Positions 1 through 8,541 of a stretch of 64,000 nucleotides of DNA are shown piece after piece. The notes below the pieces were generated by a model. That model was not told the DNA's origin and searched no databases. It saw only the letters and a list, made by a program, of their open reading frames with translations. Each line of letters opens with the position of its first letter. Position 1 is the stretch's first letter. The stretch comes from Cellulomonas sp. Leaf334 (GTDB lineage: Bacteria; Actinomycetota; Actinomycetes; Actinomycetales; Cellulomonadaceae). The stretch covers positions 175,646 through 239,645 of the forward strand of contig NZ_LMOO01000005.1 of assembly GCF_001424195.1 (NCBI RefSeq). The letters are read 5' to 3'. The translations under genes were made by a program, and so were the position numbers.

Positions 1-113
1 GCCGACGCCCGGTGCCGCAGCGGACCCAGCCGGTCCAACGCGTCGCGCGTCGCGACGAGATCCGCGCGAACCCCCGCCACACCCTCCGCGCTGATCTCGA
101 CCAGCTGTGTCAC
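1..113 (-). CDS. Small hypothetical protein, partial (3' end outside window)
   Basis: The 5' part of a minus-strand reading frame runs off the left edge; only about 37 codons are visible. It starts with GTG at 113-111, which overlaps the TGA stop (112-110) of the WXG100-like gene in a 4-base GTGA junction, so the two are probably translationally coupled. The visible N-terminus (VTQLVEISAEGVAGVRADLV) looks like an amphipathic helix. Given the neighbour it may be a second WXG/ESX-type helical-hairpin protein, but too little is visible to name a family. Confidence 0.5.
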   Translation of the reverse strand, partial: MTQLVEISAEGVAGVRADLVATRDALDRLGPLRHRAS

Positions 114-418
114 GGGGTCGTGGCCCGCCGCTGCTCCTCGGCGTCGGCCTCTGCGCGGTCGTGGGCCCGGCGGGCGTGGTCGAGCTCGTCCTGGATCGCC
201 TGCTCGGCGCGCTGCAGGGCGGGGTCCAGTCCACCGCTCAGCGGGACGAGCTGGTCGCGGTGCAGGCGGTCGGCGGCCTTCCCGGTCCAGGTTCCGGGAG
301 CGCCGACGGAACCGGTCGGACGGGACAGCGACGGGACGTCAGCGCGCGCGGCCCGCAGGTCGCGCAGAAGGGCGCGCAGCTCGTCGACCCGCTGCTGCGA
401 GCGCTCGACCGGGTCCAC
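110..418 (-). CDS. WXG100-like small helical protein
   Basis: A 102-residue, highly charged, helix-prone protein with no signal peptide. A central GTWTGKAAD segment (about residues 42-50) gives a W-x-G turn between two helices, and the length is near 100, as in the WXG100/ESX family secreted by type VII systems. The GTG start at 418 is preceded by a GGAGGG ribosome site at good spacing. It lies in a minus-strand cassette with a secreted protein and a lipoprotein upstream and overlaps the next small gene by 4 bases. No EssC/EccC ATPase is in view, so the type VII link is inference from the W-x-G motif, size and neighbours. Confidence 0.55.
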   Translation of the reverse strand: MDPVERSQQRVDELRALLRDLRAARADVPSLSRPTGSVGAPGTWTGKAADRLHRDQLVPLSGGLDPALQRAEQAIQDELDHARRAHDRAEADAEEQRRATTP

Positions 419-512
419 GCTCAGCCCTCCAGATCACGCCCCGACGTCGTTGGTCGGGTGCACGCTACCGGCCGCGACCGGGCGTGCGGGCGCGTATCCA
501 CAACCTCAGAGG

Positions 513-1535
513 TCAGCCTCGCGTGACGATGGACTGGATCTCCGCGACGGGGACCTCCGCGGTCGTCGCCAGGGACTGCGCGGGCAGGGCGGTCGGGTTC
601 GGGTCGACCGACGACACCCAGGACGCGGTCCAGGTCGCCGTCGCGGTCAGCGTCGCCGTCGGCAGCGACTGACCCGCCTTCACCGACTGGTTGGCCGTCG
701 ACCGGTAGAACGTCAGTGCGCAGGACGTCGAGGTCGCTCCGGCGCTCCATGGTGTGCCGGTGTCGGCGCAGGTCGTCCCGTCCGAACCCGGTGCGCTCAG
801 CTCCATCCCGGACAGCACCGCGTTGACCGTCGCCGACAGGCCCGACGGGATCGATGCCGTGACCGACACCGAGGTGGCCGCACCCTCGACCCAGACCCAC
901 GTGTCGGTGTTCACGACCGTCGCACCGGAGCCCTGGAGCGACGGGTTCCAGCGGATGGTGCCCTCGGGGAGGTCCATGGAGTCCGAAGCGATCTGCGCGA
1001 GCACCTCGGGGTCCACCGTGGCGTCCTGCGCGGGCGTGGGCTCGCCGGCCGGGACGAACACGGGCGGGTGGGTGCCCCGGTACGCCAGGTAGGTATCGGT
1101 CGACGCGTCGTACTGGCACCTCGGCTCGTACCAGTAGCCCGTGGTGTCGGTCGCGTAGGCCTCGTAGTTCGGGTGCAGCAGGCCCTGTGCCGCATAGGCG
1201 TCCAGGGTGCCGGCATTGCGCGCCGGACCGCCGGGCTTCCAGTACTCGTAGTACTCGTAGCCGGTCTGCCCGCGTGAGTACCAGCAGATCGGTGCGACCG
1301 TCCTCACGGTCGTCGGCGGCGTGAACGTGGTGCCGCCCGCCGTCGTCCCCGTCTGGCTCACCGTCACCTGGACCGAGCCGGCACCGGCACCCGGCGTGAC
1401 CTCCGGGGTCGACGGCGACGGCAGACCCGGGACGTTGCCCTCGAACCCCGGTGGGTCGTCAGCCAGGGCCGGGGCGACGGCGACGAGTGACAATGCGGTG
1501 GCCGTGACCACGGCGAGAGCCAGACGCCTCAACAT
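513..1535 (-). CDS. Secreted protein of unknown function
   Basis: A 340-residue exported protein. The first 25-30 residues form a Sec-type signal peptide (MLRRLALAVVTATALSLVAV then AxA cleavage at PALA-DD). A Ser/Thr/Pro/Gly-rich stretch follows, then a Tyr/Trp-rich region (about 85-150) and a beta-rich C-terminal half. The start at 1535 is fixed by GGAGGG just upstream and by the signal peptide; a start further upstream would add a hydrophilic leader. The ATG overlaps the end of the upstream lipoprotein gene by 7 bases, so the two are co-transcribed. I do not recognise a named family; similar secreted proteins often sit near WXG100 genes in actinobacteria. Confidence 0.7.
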   Translation of the reverse strand: MLRRLALAVVTATALSLVAVAPALADDPPGFEGNVPGLPSPSTPEVTPGAGAGSVQVTVSQTGTTAGGTTFTPPTTVRTVAPICWYSRGQTGYEYYEYWKPGGPARNAGTLDAYAAQGLLHPNYEAYATDTTGYWYEPRCQYDASTDTYLAYRGTHPPVFVPAGEPTPAQDATVDPEVLAQIASDSMDLPEGTIRWNPSLQGSGATVVNTDTWVWVEGAATSVSVTASIPSGLSATVNAVLSGMELSAPGSDGTTCADTGTPWSAGATSTSCALTFYRSTANQSVKAGQSLPTATLTATATWTASWVSSVDPNPTALPAQSLATTAEVPVAEIQSIVTRG

Positions 1536-2131
1536 GTTCCCTCCACCGTGGTCGTCGCCACCGTCCACCGGTCCTCCGTGGGCACCCGCGCGAGAGTGAT
1601 CTTGACGGACGCACGATCGCCGAAACCGGCTTCCTCCGGCGTGTAGGACTTGGTCGGATCGGCGAACGTGGCTTCCCGGAAGTCGTCACACACCATGCCT
1701 GTCGCCGAGTCCCCGTCGACCACGACGTTGCTGATGCTCGAGTGCAGGACGCCGCCGATCGTGCCCTGGATGCTGGCGTTCTTGTCCGCGATCTGCTGCA
1801 TCCGCGCCTGCACCTCGGCGGAAGCGAGAACCGCGAACGCTGGGCTGACCGTGTTCGTGGTCATGGTGCGCCAGTACTCCTTGTTGTACGTGGCGATCCA
1901 GTTGTAGACGTCGGCCGCGTCGCCCTCGAGCTCCGGGATGTCCTCGAACACGATGCCGAGCTCGGGGTCCGACAGGTCGTCCACGCCGCCGTCCTCGGTG
2001 GGGCTGGGCGTTGCCGTGGGGGAGGCCGTCGGGGAGGCCGTCAGGCCCGGCGGGTCGGCGGGCGCGGACGTGCACCCTGCCAGCAGCAGGGCGCAGGCCG
2101 CCGACACCACGACCACGTTGATCCGGCCCAT
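1529..2131 (-). CDS. Lipoprotein of unknown function
   Basis: A 200-residue predicted lipoprotein. The signal sequence ends in a lipobox (LLLAGC, about residues 14-19), followed by a Thr/Pro/Ser linker (TASPTASPTATPSPTEDGG) and then a compact domain of about 150 residues. The domain looks like the NTF2/Mce-associated type of export-anchored protein (helical start, then strands such as SNVVVDGDSATGMVCDD), though I would not assign it firmly. ATG at 2131 follows GGAGG. It is the first gene of the minus-strand cassette and overlaps the secreted protein gene by 7 bases. Probably extracytoplasmic and membrane-tethered. Confidence 0.7.
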   Translation of the reverse strand: MGRINVVVVSAACALLLAGCTSAPADPPGLTASPTASPTATPSPTEDGGVDDLSDPELGIVFEDIPELEGDAADVYNWIATYNKEYWRTMTTNTVSPAFAVLASAEVQARMQQIADKNASIQGTIGGVLHSSISNVVVDGDSATGMVCDDFREATFADPTKSYTPEEAGFGDRASVKITLARVPTEDRWTVATTTVEGTC

Positions 2132-2284
2132 CGACGATCCTCCACACCCTTGGCTGTACCGCGTACCACCCGGCCGGACGCGCCGACCGACGCCCAGGCT
2201 ACCGATTCCCTCCGCATTGTCCTGTCCGGGGAGGGGATGAATGGTGTGATCAGCGACGCCGGACTGGCCACACCCCCGGGCCGC

Positions 2285-2290
2285 TAGGGT
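2285..2290 (+). promoter_or_regulatory. -10 box (TAGGGT) of a probable leaderless promoter
   Basis: TAGGGT lies 7 bases before GTG 2298 and there is no Shine-Dalgarno sequence. Transcription would begin at or next to the start codon. Confidence 0.5.
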
Positions 2291-2297
2291 CCCTCGC

Positions 2298-2915
2298 GTG
2301 ACCAGCAACGCACCCGCCGCCGGGTCGTACCGACGCCGGCCGGGGGTTCCCGCCCGCCCGCCGTTCGCCTTCACCATGACGGCGCCGTCGGGCTGGGAGG
2401 TGTTCCGCGGCGACGCGAAGGGACTGCGCGACGACCTCGTGGCGCTCGTGGCGCGGTCGGCGCTGTGGCCGACGCTGACCGAGCGGCAGCGGCTCGGCCT
2501 GGCGAACGTGCTGCGGTCCGTCGCGGGGGTGAGTGCGGCGACCGGTGCCGTCGCGACGATGCTGCGCGTCGGCACCGTCCAGAACACGCCGGACGCGTTG
2601 CCCGACGTCGCGTCCCTGTCGCTCACGTGGCTCCGGACCGCACCCGTCCTGGCGGACCTGGATCTCGCGCGCCTGGTCGTCCGGGACGGTGAGCCGGTCG
2701 AGACGGGTCTCGGGCCGGGTGTGCTCGCGCGGCGGGTCGAGTCGACGCCGACGGGTGCCGAGCAGATCACCTCGCAGGTCGCCGCGCCGCTGCCGGACAG
2801 CATCTGGCTCGCGGTGCTCACGGGCACGTCGAGCGCGCTGGAGCACGCACCCGCGATGGACGAGGCCCTGCGCGCGGTCGCGCTGAGCCTGCGCGTGGAC
2901 CGCCCCGAGCGCTGA
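2298..2915 (+). CDS. Hypothetical protein
   Basis: A 205-residue soluble protein with no signal peptide or membrane segment. A short basic, Pro-rich N-terminus precedes a mixed alpha/beta body. GTG at 2298 was chosen because a TAGGGT -10 box ends 7 bases before it and no ribosome site is present, the leaderless pattern seen repeatedly in this window. It is divergent from the lipoprotein/WXG cassette, with about 165 bases between them, so it could belong to the same functional group. I do not recognise the family. Confidence 0.6.
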   Translation: MTSNAPAAGSYRRRPGVPARPPFAFTMTAPSGWEVFRGDAKGLRDDLVALVARSALWPTLTERQRLGLANVLRSVAGVSAATGAVATMLRVGTVQNTPDALPDVASLSLTWLRTAPVLADLDLARLVVRDGEPVETGLGPGVLARRVESTPTGAEQITSQVAAPLPDSIWLAVLTGTSSALEHAPAMDEALRAVALSLRVDRPER

Positions 2916-2968
2916 CGCTGCGGGGTTACGCTCGCCCGGTTCGTGGCACTCGATGGTGAGGACGGTTC

Positions 2969-4066
2969 ATGGCACCCATCCGGTTCGGCGTGGTCGGCAG
3001 CGGGTGGCGGGCGGAGTTCTTCGTCCGCATGGCGCGGCTGATGCCTGAGCGGTTCCAGGTGACCGCGGTCGTGACGCGGTCGGCGGAGCGTGGCGCGGAG
3101 GTCGAGGCGGCGTGGGGTGTGCCGACGGTCCGCACGATCGAGGAGCTCGTCACCGCCGTCGGACCGACGACCGATCGGCCTGAGTTCGTCGTCGTCTCCG
3201 TGCCCTGGCCGGTGACCCCGGACGCGACGCGTGAGCTGGTCGAGCTCGGCATCCCGGTGCTGGCCGAGACGCCGCCCGCACCCGACGCGGACGGGCTCCG
3301 CGAGCTGTGGGCGGACGTGGGCTCGTCGGGACTGGTCCAGGTGGCCGAGCACAGCCCGTCGATGCCGTCGCACGCCGCCCGGATCGCCGTGGTCGACGCG
3401 GGGCTCATCGGCGCGGCGACGAGCGTACAGATCAGCTCGACGCATCTGTACCACGCGGTCGGCCTGATCCGTCGGCTGCTGGGAGCGGGCAGGGGCGAGG
3501 TCACCGTCCGGGCCTCGGTCTTCACGGCGCCCCTGCTGGGGCCGCTCGGACGCGACGGCTGGACCGGCGCGACCGAGCCCGCCGACGCGTGGAACATCCT
3601 CGCCACCCTCGACTTCGGCGACGGGCGCAGCGCCCTGTACGACTTCACCGACAACCAGTGGCACAACCCGCTGCGCACCAACCGGATCGTCGTCCGCGGC
3701 TCGCACGGGGAGATCGTCGACGACACCGTGACGCGCTGGGTCGACGACCGCACGGTCGTCAGCTCCCCGATCGTCCGGCGGGTGACCGGGATCGAGCAGA
3801 ACCTCGACGGGTTCGACCTGGAGCACCTCAGCCTGGACGGCCAGGTCCTCTACCGGAACACGTTCCAGGGCGCCCGGCTGGCCGACGACGACATCGCCGT
3901 CGCCACCCTGCTCGACGCGACGGGTGCGTGGGTACGCGGCGACGCGCCTCCGCCGTACCCGCTGGCCGACGGGTGCCAGGACCACCTGCTGGGCCTCGCG
4001 ATCGAGGGGGCCGGCCGCACGGGCGAGCCGGTCCGGACGGCCCGGGAGGCGTGGGCGGACGCGTAG
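2969..4066 (+). CDS. Gfo/Idh/MocA family oxidoreductase
   Basis: A 365-residue NAD(P)-dependent sugar/inositol dehydrogenase-like protein. The N-terminal Rossmann fold is clear (IRFGVVGSGWRAEFFVRMAR, residues 4-23), with the second strand and the EEL...VVSVP segment typical of GFO_IDH_MocA (to about residue 120). The C-terminal substrate-binding domain follows, ending near residue 340. Length is normal for the family. ATG 2969 has a GAGGAC ribosome site. The substrate cannot be told from sequence. The next gene, an LLM-family oxidoreductase, begins 38 bases downstream on the same strand, so the two may form an operon. Confidence 0.8.
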   Translation: MAPIRFGVVGSGWRAEFFVRMARLMPERFQVTAVVTRSAERGAEVEAAWGVPTVRTIEELVTAVGPTTDRPEFVVVSVPWPVTPDATRELVELGIPVLAETPPAPDADGLRELWADVGSSGLVQVAEHSPSMPSHAARIAVVDAGLIGAATSVQISSTHLYHAVGLIRRLLGAGRGEVTVRASVFTAPLLGPLGRDGWTGATEPADAWNILATLDFGDGRSALYDFTDNQWHNPLRTNRIVVRGSHGEIVDDTVTRWVDDRTVVSSPIVRRVTGIEQNLDGFDLEHLSLDGQVLYRNTFQGARLADDDIAVATLLDATGAWVRGDAPPPYPLADGCQDHLLGLAIEGAGRTGEPVRTAREAWADA

Positions 4067-4104
4067 CGGATGCGGCATCGCGGGTGCGGTGCGACGGTCG
4101 GTCG

Positions 4105-5088
4105 GTGACGCGTTTCGGCTACACCCTCATGACCGAGCAGTCCGGGCCGAAGGACCTGGTCCGGTATGCCATCGCCGCCGAGCGCCTCGGGTTCGACTTC
4201 GAGGTGTCCAGCGACCACTACTTCCCCTGGCTCGACGCGCAGGGTCATGCACCGCACGCCTGGACGCTGCTGGGCGCTGTCGCCCAGGCGACCGAGCGGG
4301 TGGAGCTCATGACCTACGTGACCTGCCCGACCCTCCGGTACCACCCAGCCGTCGTCGCGCAGAAGGCCGCGACGCTCGGGGTGCTCTCCGACGGTCGGTT
4401 CCAGCTCAACGTCGGCGCGGGGGAGAACCTCAACGAGCACGTGGTCGGTGAGCGCTGGCCCGCGGTGGGCGAGCGCCACGACATGCTCGAGGAGGCCGTC
4501 GAGATCATCCGCGAGCTGTTCACCGGCGACCGCGTGAACTACACGGGCGACTTCTTCCAGGTGGACTCCGCCAAGCTCTGGGACCTCCCCGACGAGCCGA
4601 TCCAGATCGGCGCGGCCGTCTCCGGGCCGGACTCGATCGCGAGGTTCGCCAACCTCGTCGACCACCTGGTGGCCGTGGAGCCCGACGCCGAGGCGATCCA
4701 CGCCTGGGACGACGCACGCGGCCACGCCCTGCCGGAGTCGCGCAAGATCGGCCAGGTCCCGATCAGCTGGGACCCGGACCGGGAGCGGGCCGTCGAGCGG
4801 GCGCACGAGCAGTTCCGGTGGTTCGCCGGGGGCTGGAAGGTGAACGCCGACCTGCCGACGACGGAGGCGTTCGACGCGGCCAGCCAGTTCGTCCGACCGT
4901 CCGACGTCGCCGAGCAGATCGCCTGCGGCCCGGACCTGGACGCCGTCGTCGAGGCGGTCTCCGCGTACTGGGAGGCGGGGTTCACCGACATCGCGATCGT
5001 GCAGGTCGGCGACGAGCGCCAGGACGAGTTCCTGTCGACCGCCGCCGGGCCCCTGCTGGAGAAGCTCCGCAGCGCAGCACCCGACTGA
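4105..5088 (+). CDS. F420-dependent LLM-class oxidoreductase (TIGR03557-like)
   Basis: A 327-residue luciferase-like (beta/alpha)8 oxidoreductase. The N-terminus (TRFGYTLMTEQSGPKDLVRY), the SSDHYFPW segment (about 36-43) and the VGAGENLNEHVVG segment (about 107-119) match the actinobacterial G6PDH/LLM F420-dependent subgroup. The family uses coenzyme F420H2 or F420 for hydride transfer; the substrate is unknown. The GTG start at 4105 gives the usual family N-terminus; in-frame codons upstream do not resemble it. It follows the Gfo/Idh gene closely and precedes a small gene by 13 bases. Confidence 0.8.
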   Translation: MTRFGYTLMTEQSGPKDLVRYAIAAERLGFDFEVSSDHYFPWLDAQGHAPHAWTLLGAVAQATERVELMTYVTCPTLRYHPAVVAQKAATLGVLSDGRFQLNVGAGENLNEHVVGERWPAVGERHDMLEEAVEIIRELFTGDRVNYTGDFFQVDSAKLWDLPDEPIQIGAAVSGPDSIARFANLVDHLVAVEPDAEAIHAWDDARGHALPESRKIGQVPISWDPDRERAVERAHEQFRWFAGGWKVNADLPTTEAFDAASQFVRPSDVAEQIACGPDLDAVVEAVSAYWEAGFTDIAIVQVGDERQDEFLSTAAGPLLEKLRSAAPD

Positions 5089-5101
5089 GAGGAGTCCGCA
5101 C

Positions 5102-5467
5102 ATGGCTGTCACCGCATTCGGCGACCTCCCCGTGGCCGACCGGGACCGGGCCTGGGACGGCGACGCCGCCGAGAAGCGCGTCCGGGCCTGGGCCAAGGCC
5201 GAGGACGAGCCGAACGAGAGGTACCGGGACGCGCACGTCTGGTACGACGCCGAGAACAAGGAGAACTTCACGGCGTACAAGCTGCTGATCGCCGACGTCA
5301 TCGACGGCCGGCTCCGCGCCGTCCCACGCGGAGTCTTCGCGGCCGCGGCCGTGATGCAGGGCTCCCGCGGCGGCGTGGACGTCCCCGACAAGGACCGCGA
5401 CCGGATCAGGAGCCACCTGGCGAAGTACTACGCGAAGCTCGAGGAGACGCCTCCCTGGGAGGAGTGA
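5102..5467 (+). CDS. Small protein with a phage prohead-protease-associated domain
   Basis: A 121-residue acidic protein with a strong ribosome site (GAGAGGAG) before ATG 5102. Residues about 58-120 (AYKLLIADVIDGRLRAVPRG, then FAAAAVMQGSRGG and RSHLAKYYAKL...PPW) resemble a helical domain I associate with actinophage capsid-maturation protease polypeptides. No other phage gene is nearby, so it looks like a domesticated stand-alone copy. The 3' end overlaps the convergent response-regulator gene by 62 bases. The function is unknown and the phage comparison is from memory. Confidence 0.65.
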   Translation: MAVTAFGDLPVADRDRAWDGDAAEKRVRAWAKAEDEPNERYRDAHVWYDAENKENFTAYKLLIADVIDGRLRAVPRGVFAAAAVMQGSRGGVDVPDKDRDRIRSHLAKYYAKLEETPPWEE

Positions 5468-6107
5468 TCCCCGCCTCCACCGCGACCAGTGCCGCCTGCA
5501 GGCGGGACGTGCAGCCGAGCTTGGCGAGCACCCGGGTGACGTGGGTCTTCGTCGTGGCCTCGGTGATGTCGAGCGCCCGCCCGATCTCGGCGTTCGACAT
5601 CCCCGCGCCGAGGCACGCGAGGACGTCGCGCTCGCGGGCGGTGAGGTCGTCGACACCTGGCGCGGGAGGGGGCGCTGGGGTCTGCGCGGCGACGAGGTCG
5701 GCGAGCAGCCGTCGGGTCACCTCGGGCGCGAGCACCCCGTCTCCGGCGGCCACACGGCGGACGGCGTCGACGAGCTCGGCCGCGCCGACGGTCTTGAGCA
5801 GGAACCCGACCGCGCCGGCGGCGAGGACCCCGCGGACGTAGTCGTCGAGGTCGAACGTGGTCAGGGCGAGGACGTCGGCGAGACCTTCGGCGACGATCGC
5901 GCGGGTGGCCTCGATGCCGTCCATCCCGGGCATCCGGATGTCCATGAGCACGACGTCGGGCCGCAGCGCGCGGGCGTTCGTGACGGCCGCGACGCCGTCG
6001 GCAGCCTCCCCGACGACGGTGATCCCGTCGGCACCGTCGAGCATGAGGCGCAGGCCCGCACGGATGGCGCCGTGGTCGTCGGCGATGAGGACGCGCACGT
6101 CGCTCAT
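5406..6107 (-). CDS. NarL/LuxR-type response regulator
   Basis: A 233-residue response regulator. The receiver domain spans residues 1-120 with the acidic pair D10/D11, the phospho-acceptor Asp in VVLMDIRMPG (D56), the T of LALTTFD and K of FLLKTV. A LuxR/NarL helix-turn-helix follows (about 150-215: DLTARERDVLACLGAGMSNA...KTHVTRVLAKLG). It is the output partner of the kinase immediately upstream; the genes overlap by ATGA (6107-6104). A tail of about 20 residues after the HTH overlaps the convergent gene at 5406-5467. DNA targets are unknown. Confidence 0.9.
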   Translation of the reverse strand: MSDVRVLIADDHGAIRAGLRLMLDGADGITVVGEAADGVAAVTNARALRPDVVLMDIRMPGMDGIEATRAIVAEGLADVLALTTFDLDDYVRGVLAAGAVGFLLKTVGAAELVDAVRRVAAGDGVLAPEVTRRLLADLVAAQTPAPPPAPGVDDLTARERDVLACLGAGMSNAEIGRALDITEATTKTHVTRVLAKLGCTSRLQAALVAVEAGITPPREASPRASRSTSPGGS

Positions 6108-7312
6108 GAGGCGACCCGGGGAAGCGAGGCGTGCACGACCCAGGAGCCGTCGGCCGGTCCGGCGACGAGGGTCCCGCCGAGCGCTTCCGCGCGTTCCCGC
6201 ATGGTGAGGAGGCCGGTGGCTGTGCTGACCGGCGGGCGCGCGGCGCTCCCCAGCGCATTCGTCACGACGACCTCGACGCTCTCGTCGCCGCTGACGACGA
6301 CCTCGACCGCCGCCCCGGGGGCGTGCCGGGCCGCGTTGGTCAGGGACTCCTGCACGATGCGGAACGCGGCCTGGTCGGTGGCGGCGGGCAGGGGGGAGGG
6401 GGTGTCGCCGACGACGACGACCTCCTGCCCGGCGGACCGCGCAGCCGCGATGAGCGCGTCGAGCCTGGCCAGCCCGGCGGGAGCGGTGACGGGGTCGGGC
6501 CGGCCGCGCAGCACGAGGATCATCGACCGCATCTCCGCCAACGCCTCCAGCGCGCCCGCGCGCACGGTTCGCAGGGTGTCCCGGTCGCGGGACGTGTCGG
6601 GCGACGCGAGCGTGGCCTCCGTGTGGATCGCGACGGCGGAGAGGTGGCCGGCGACGACGTCGTGCAGGTCCCGGGCCATGCGTGCGCGTTCCTCGCGGAC
6701 GGCGGACTCGCGGTCCAGGTCGGCGATGCGCAGGGCGTCGGCGGCGACCTCGCGGGCCAGGTCGGCGCGCTCGCGCTCCAGGTCCGCGCGGCGGCTCTCG
6801 AGCTCGGCGAGCTCGGTGCGCTGCCGGACGTCGGACGCCCACCACAGCGGGGTCCCGTACAGCGCCACGGCCTGCAGGAAGAGGACGACGGCATCGCGGA
6901 GCTCGGCACCGGCGACCACCGACGCGACGGGCCCTGCGACGGCGACGACAGCGACCGTCCAGATGATCCGACGGCGCACGACCGGGCGGGTGACGAGCGC
7001 CGCGGTGTACAGGGCGTCGAACAGGACGACGAAGATCGCGATGCCCCCGCCGAGGTAGCCGTCGACGGCGGAGAGGGCGGCGATCACGACGAGCGTGAGC
7101 ACCGGGTGCCGACGCTTGGCCAGGAGCATCGCGGCCGCGCACACGAGGATCAGCAGGTGCCACCAGACGGCGTACTGGCCGACCACGGTGCCGGCCAGCG
7201 CCCGCGGCGGGCGGCCCGCGAGGCCGAGCATCGCGAGGAGCACACCCAGCAGCACGAGGCTGCCGGCGACCACGCGGTCGTCCTGCATCCACGCACGCAG
7301 GAGGCGTCCCAT
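6104..7312 (-). CDS. Sensor histidine kinase (HisKA_3 type)
   Basis: A 402-residue membrane kinase. The N-terminal 150 residues hold about five hydrophobic segments, with little extracellular sequence between them. A coiled-coil linker rich in Arg/Glu (about 165-205) leads to the HisKA_3 dimerisation motif ARMARDLHDVVAGHLSAVA, with the phospho-acceptor at about H217. The ATPase domain has the usual GLLTMRERAEALGGTL end motif. The start at 7312 is a choice: an ATG near 7288 in the same frame is also possible. It forms a two-gene operon with the response regulator. The signal is unknown; such kinases often sense envelope stress. Confidence 0.88.
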   Translation of the reverse strand: MGRLLRAWMQDDRVVAGSLVLLGVLLAMLGLAGRPPRALAGTVVGQYAVWWHLLILVCAAAMLLAKRRHPVLTLVVIAALSAVDGYLGGGIAIFVVLFDALYTAALVTRPVVRRRIIWTVAVVAVAGPVASVVAGAELRDAVVLFLQAVALYGTPLWWASDVRQRTELAELESRRADLERERADLAREVAADALRIADLDRESAVREERARMARDLHDVVAGHLSAVAIHTEATLASPDTSRDRDTLRTVRAGALEALAEMRSMILVLRGRPDPVTAPAGLARLDALIAAARSAGQEVVVVGDTPSPLPAATDQAAFRIVQESLTNAARHAPGAAVEVVVSGDESVEVVVTNALGSAARPPVSTATGLLTMRERAEALGGTLVAGPADGSWVVHASLPRVAS

Positions 7313-7422
7313 CGGGCCATCCCAGCACACGGGGTGCTGCCGGGCCGTCGTCCGAAGGATGTACGGAGGTATGAGCCCGATGCCCGACGCGACGCCGCGC
7401 CGACCGCGGTGAGGGTGGTCGC

Positions 7423-8004
7423 ATGATCGACGCCATCCGGGAGAACCCCGTCGCCGCCCTCGTCGTCGCGTGCGAGATCGCCTTCTGGGTGTTCCTCGCC
7501 GCCGCCGTCGTCGCCCGCTACGCCCTGCACCTGCGCCGGACGTCCACGGTCCTGCTGCTGTGCGAGCCGCTGCTGGAGGTGGTCCTCCTCGTCGCGACGG
7601 TCGGGGACCTGCTGCGCGGCGCAGAGCCAACGTGGACGCACGGTCTGGCTGCGCTGTACCTGGGTTTCACCGTCGGGTTCGGCAAGCTCACCGTGCACAA
7701 GGTCGACGCGTGGGTGGCCTTCCGGTTCGCCGGCGGACCCGCGCCGGTGCCGCGGCCGCGGGAGGGTGCACCGGCACGGCGCTACGAGTGGCGGCTGTGG
7801 GGGCGGGTCGTCGTCGCGTGGCTGGTGTCGTGCGGGGTGCTCGGCGTCCTGATGCTGGTCGCGACCGAGCCCGCGCAGCGGGAGGTGCTGCTGGGCTGGG
7901 CGGGGCGCGCGACGCTCGTGCTCGTCGGGTGGCTGGTGTTCGGGCCGGCCTGGTCGGAGCTGTCGACGCGGGCCCGGCAGCCCAGCGTCAGTGCTCGGTC
8001 GTGA
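7423..8004 (+). CDS. Integral membrane protein of unknown function
   Basis: A 193-residue protein with about five hydrophobic segments (roughly residues 9-33, 41-62, 72-90, 128-148 and 160-180) and a Pro/Arg-rich cytoplasmic loop near 105-118. It has no catalytic motif. ATG 7423 is preceded by GAGGG. It is divergent from the two-component system, with about 110 bases between, so it may be a target of that system; this is inference only. The 3' end overlaps the convergent ATPase gene by 17 bases. Confidence 0.7.
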   Translation: MIDAIRENPVAALVVACEIAFWVFLAAAVVARYALHLRRTSTVLLLCEPLLEVVLLVATVGDLLRGAEPTWTHGLAALYLGFTVGFGKLTVHKVDAWVAFRFAGGPAPVPRPREGAPARRYEWRLWGRVVVAWLVSCGVLGVLMLVATEPAQREVLLGWAGRATLVLVGWLVFGPAWSELSTRARQPSVSARS

Positions 8005-8401
8005 AGTGACCGAGCTCGCTGACGTCGTCGTGACGGAGCTCGAACCAGACGGCCTTCGCCGCGTCGCCCTCCTCCTCGGAGGTGCCCCAGCTGCTGGCGA
8101 GGCGGTCGACGAACATCACGCCGCGCCCGCCGAGCGCGGTCGGCGGGGGGTCGCGCACCACGGGCACGTCGCGGACGCCGTCGGTGACCTCGACGCGGGT
8201 GCGCTCCTCGTCGACGTGCACGCGCAGGACGACGGGCGGGTCGGCGTGCGCGACGGCGTTGGTGACGAGCTCGCTGACGAGCAGGACGAGCAGGTCGAGG
8301 CGTCCGTCGTCGATGCCGACCTCGGAGAGTCGCTGCCGAGCCCAGTGCCGTGCGGGCGCGATCGCGGAGAGCGCGGGCGTCACGGCCGTCTCGGCATACA
8401 T
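7988..8401 (-). CDS. RsbW-like anti-sigma-factor serine kinase/ATPase domain protein
   Basis: A 137-residue stand-alone GHKL ATPase of the RsbW/SpoIIAB type. The N-box (LLVLLVSELVTNAVAHADPP, about 43-62), a G1-type DGVRDVPV segment and the GGRGVMFVDRLASSWG segment (about 94-109) are present. In actinobacteria such proteins act as anti-sigma factors or in stress and developmental switches. ATG 8401 has a GGAAGG ribosome site. No sigma factor or STAS anti-anti-sigma factor is adjacent, so the partner is unknown. Confidence 0.8.
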   Translation of the reverse strand: MYAETAVTPALSAIAPARHWARQRLSEVGIDDGRLDLLVLLVSELVTNAVAHADPPVVLRVHVDEERTRVEVTDGVRDVPVVRDPPPTALGGRGVMFVDRLASSWGTSEEEGDAAKAVWFELRHDDVSELGHFTTEH

Positions 8402-8541
8402 CGGGAGCCTTCCGGTGAGGGGGACGGGAACGAAGGCGGGCCCTCGTTGTCCCTTGCCACGGTCATGCACATCTGATGATTCGGCAACCTGAACACCAGC
8501 CTGAAGGGCGTTTCTCGCCCTGTCGGCTGCGACGATGAGGC

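Noticed and set aside
1..2131. Plus-strand frames opposite the left cassette
   Set aside because: They are Arg/Ser-rich shadows. The minus-strand frames have signal peptides, a lipobox and ribosome sites.
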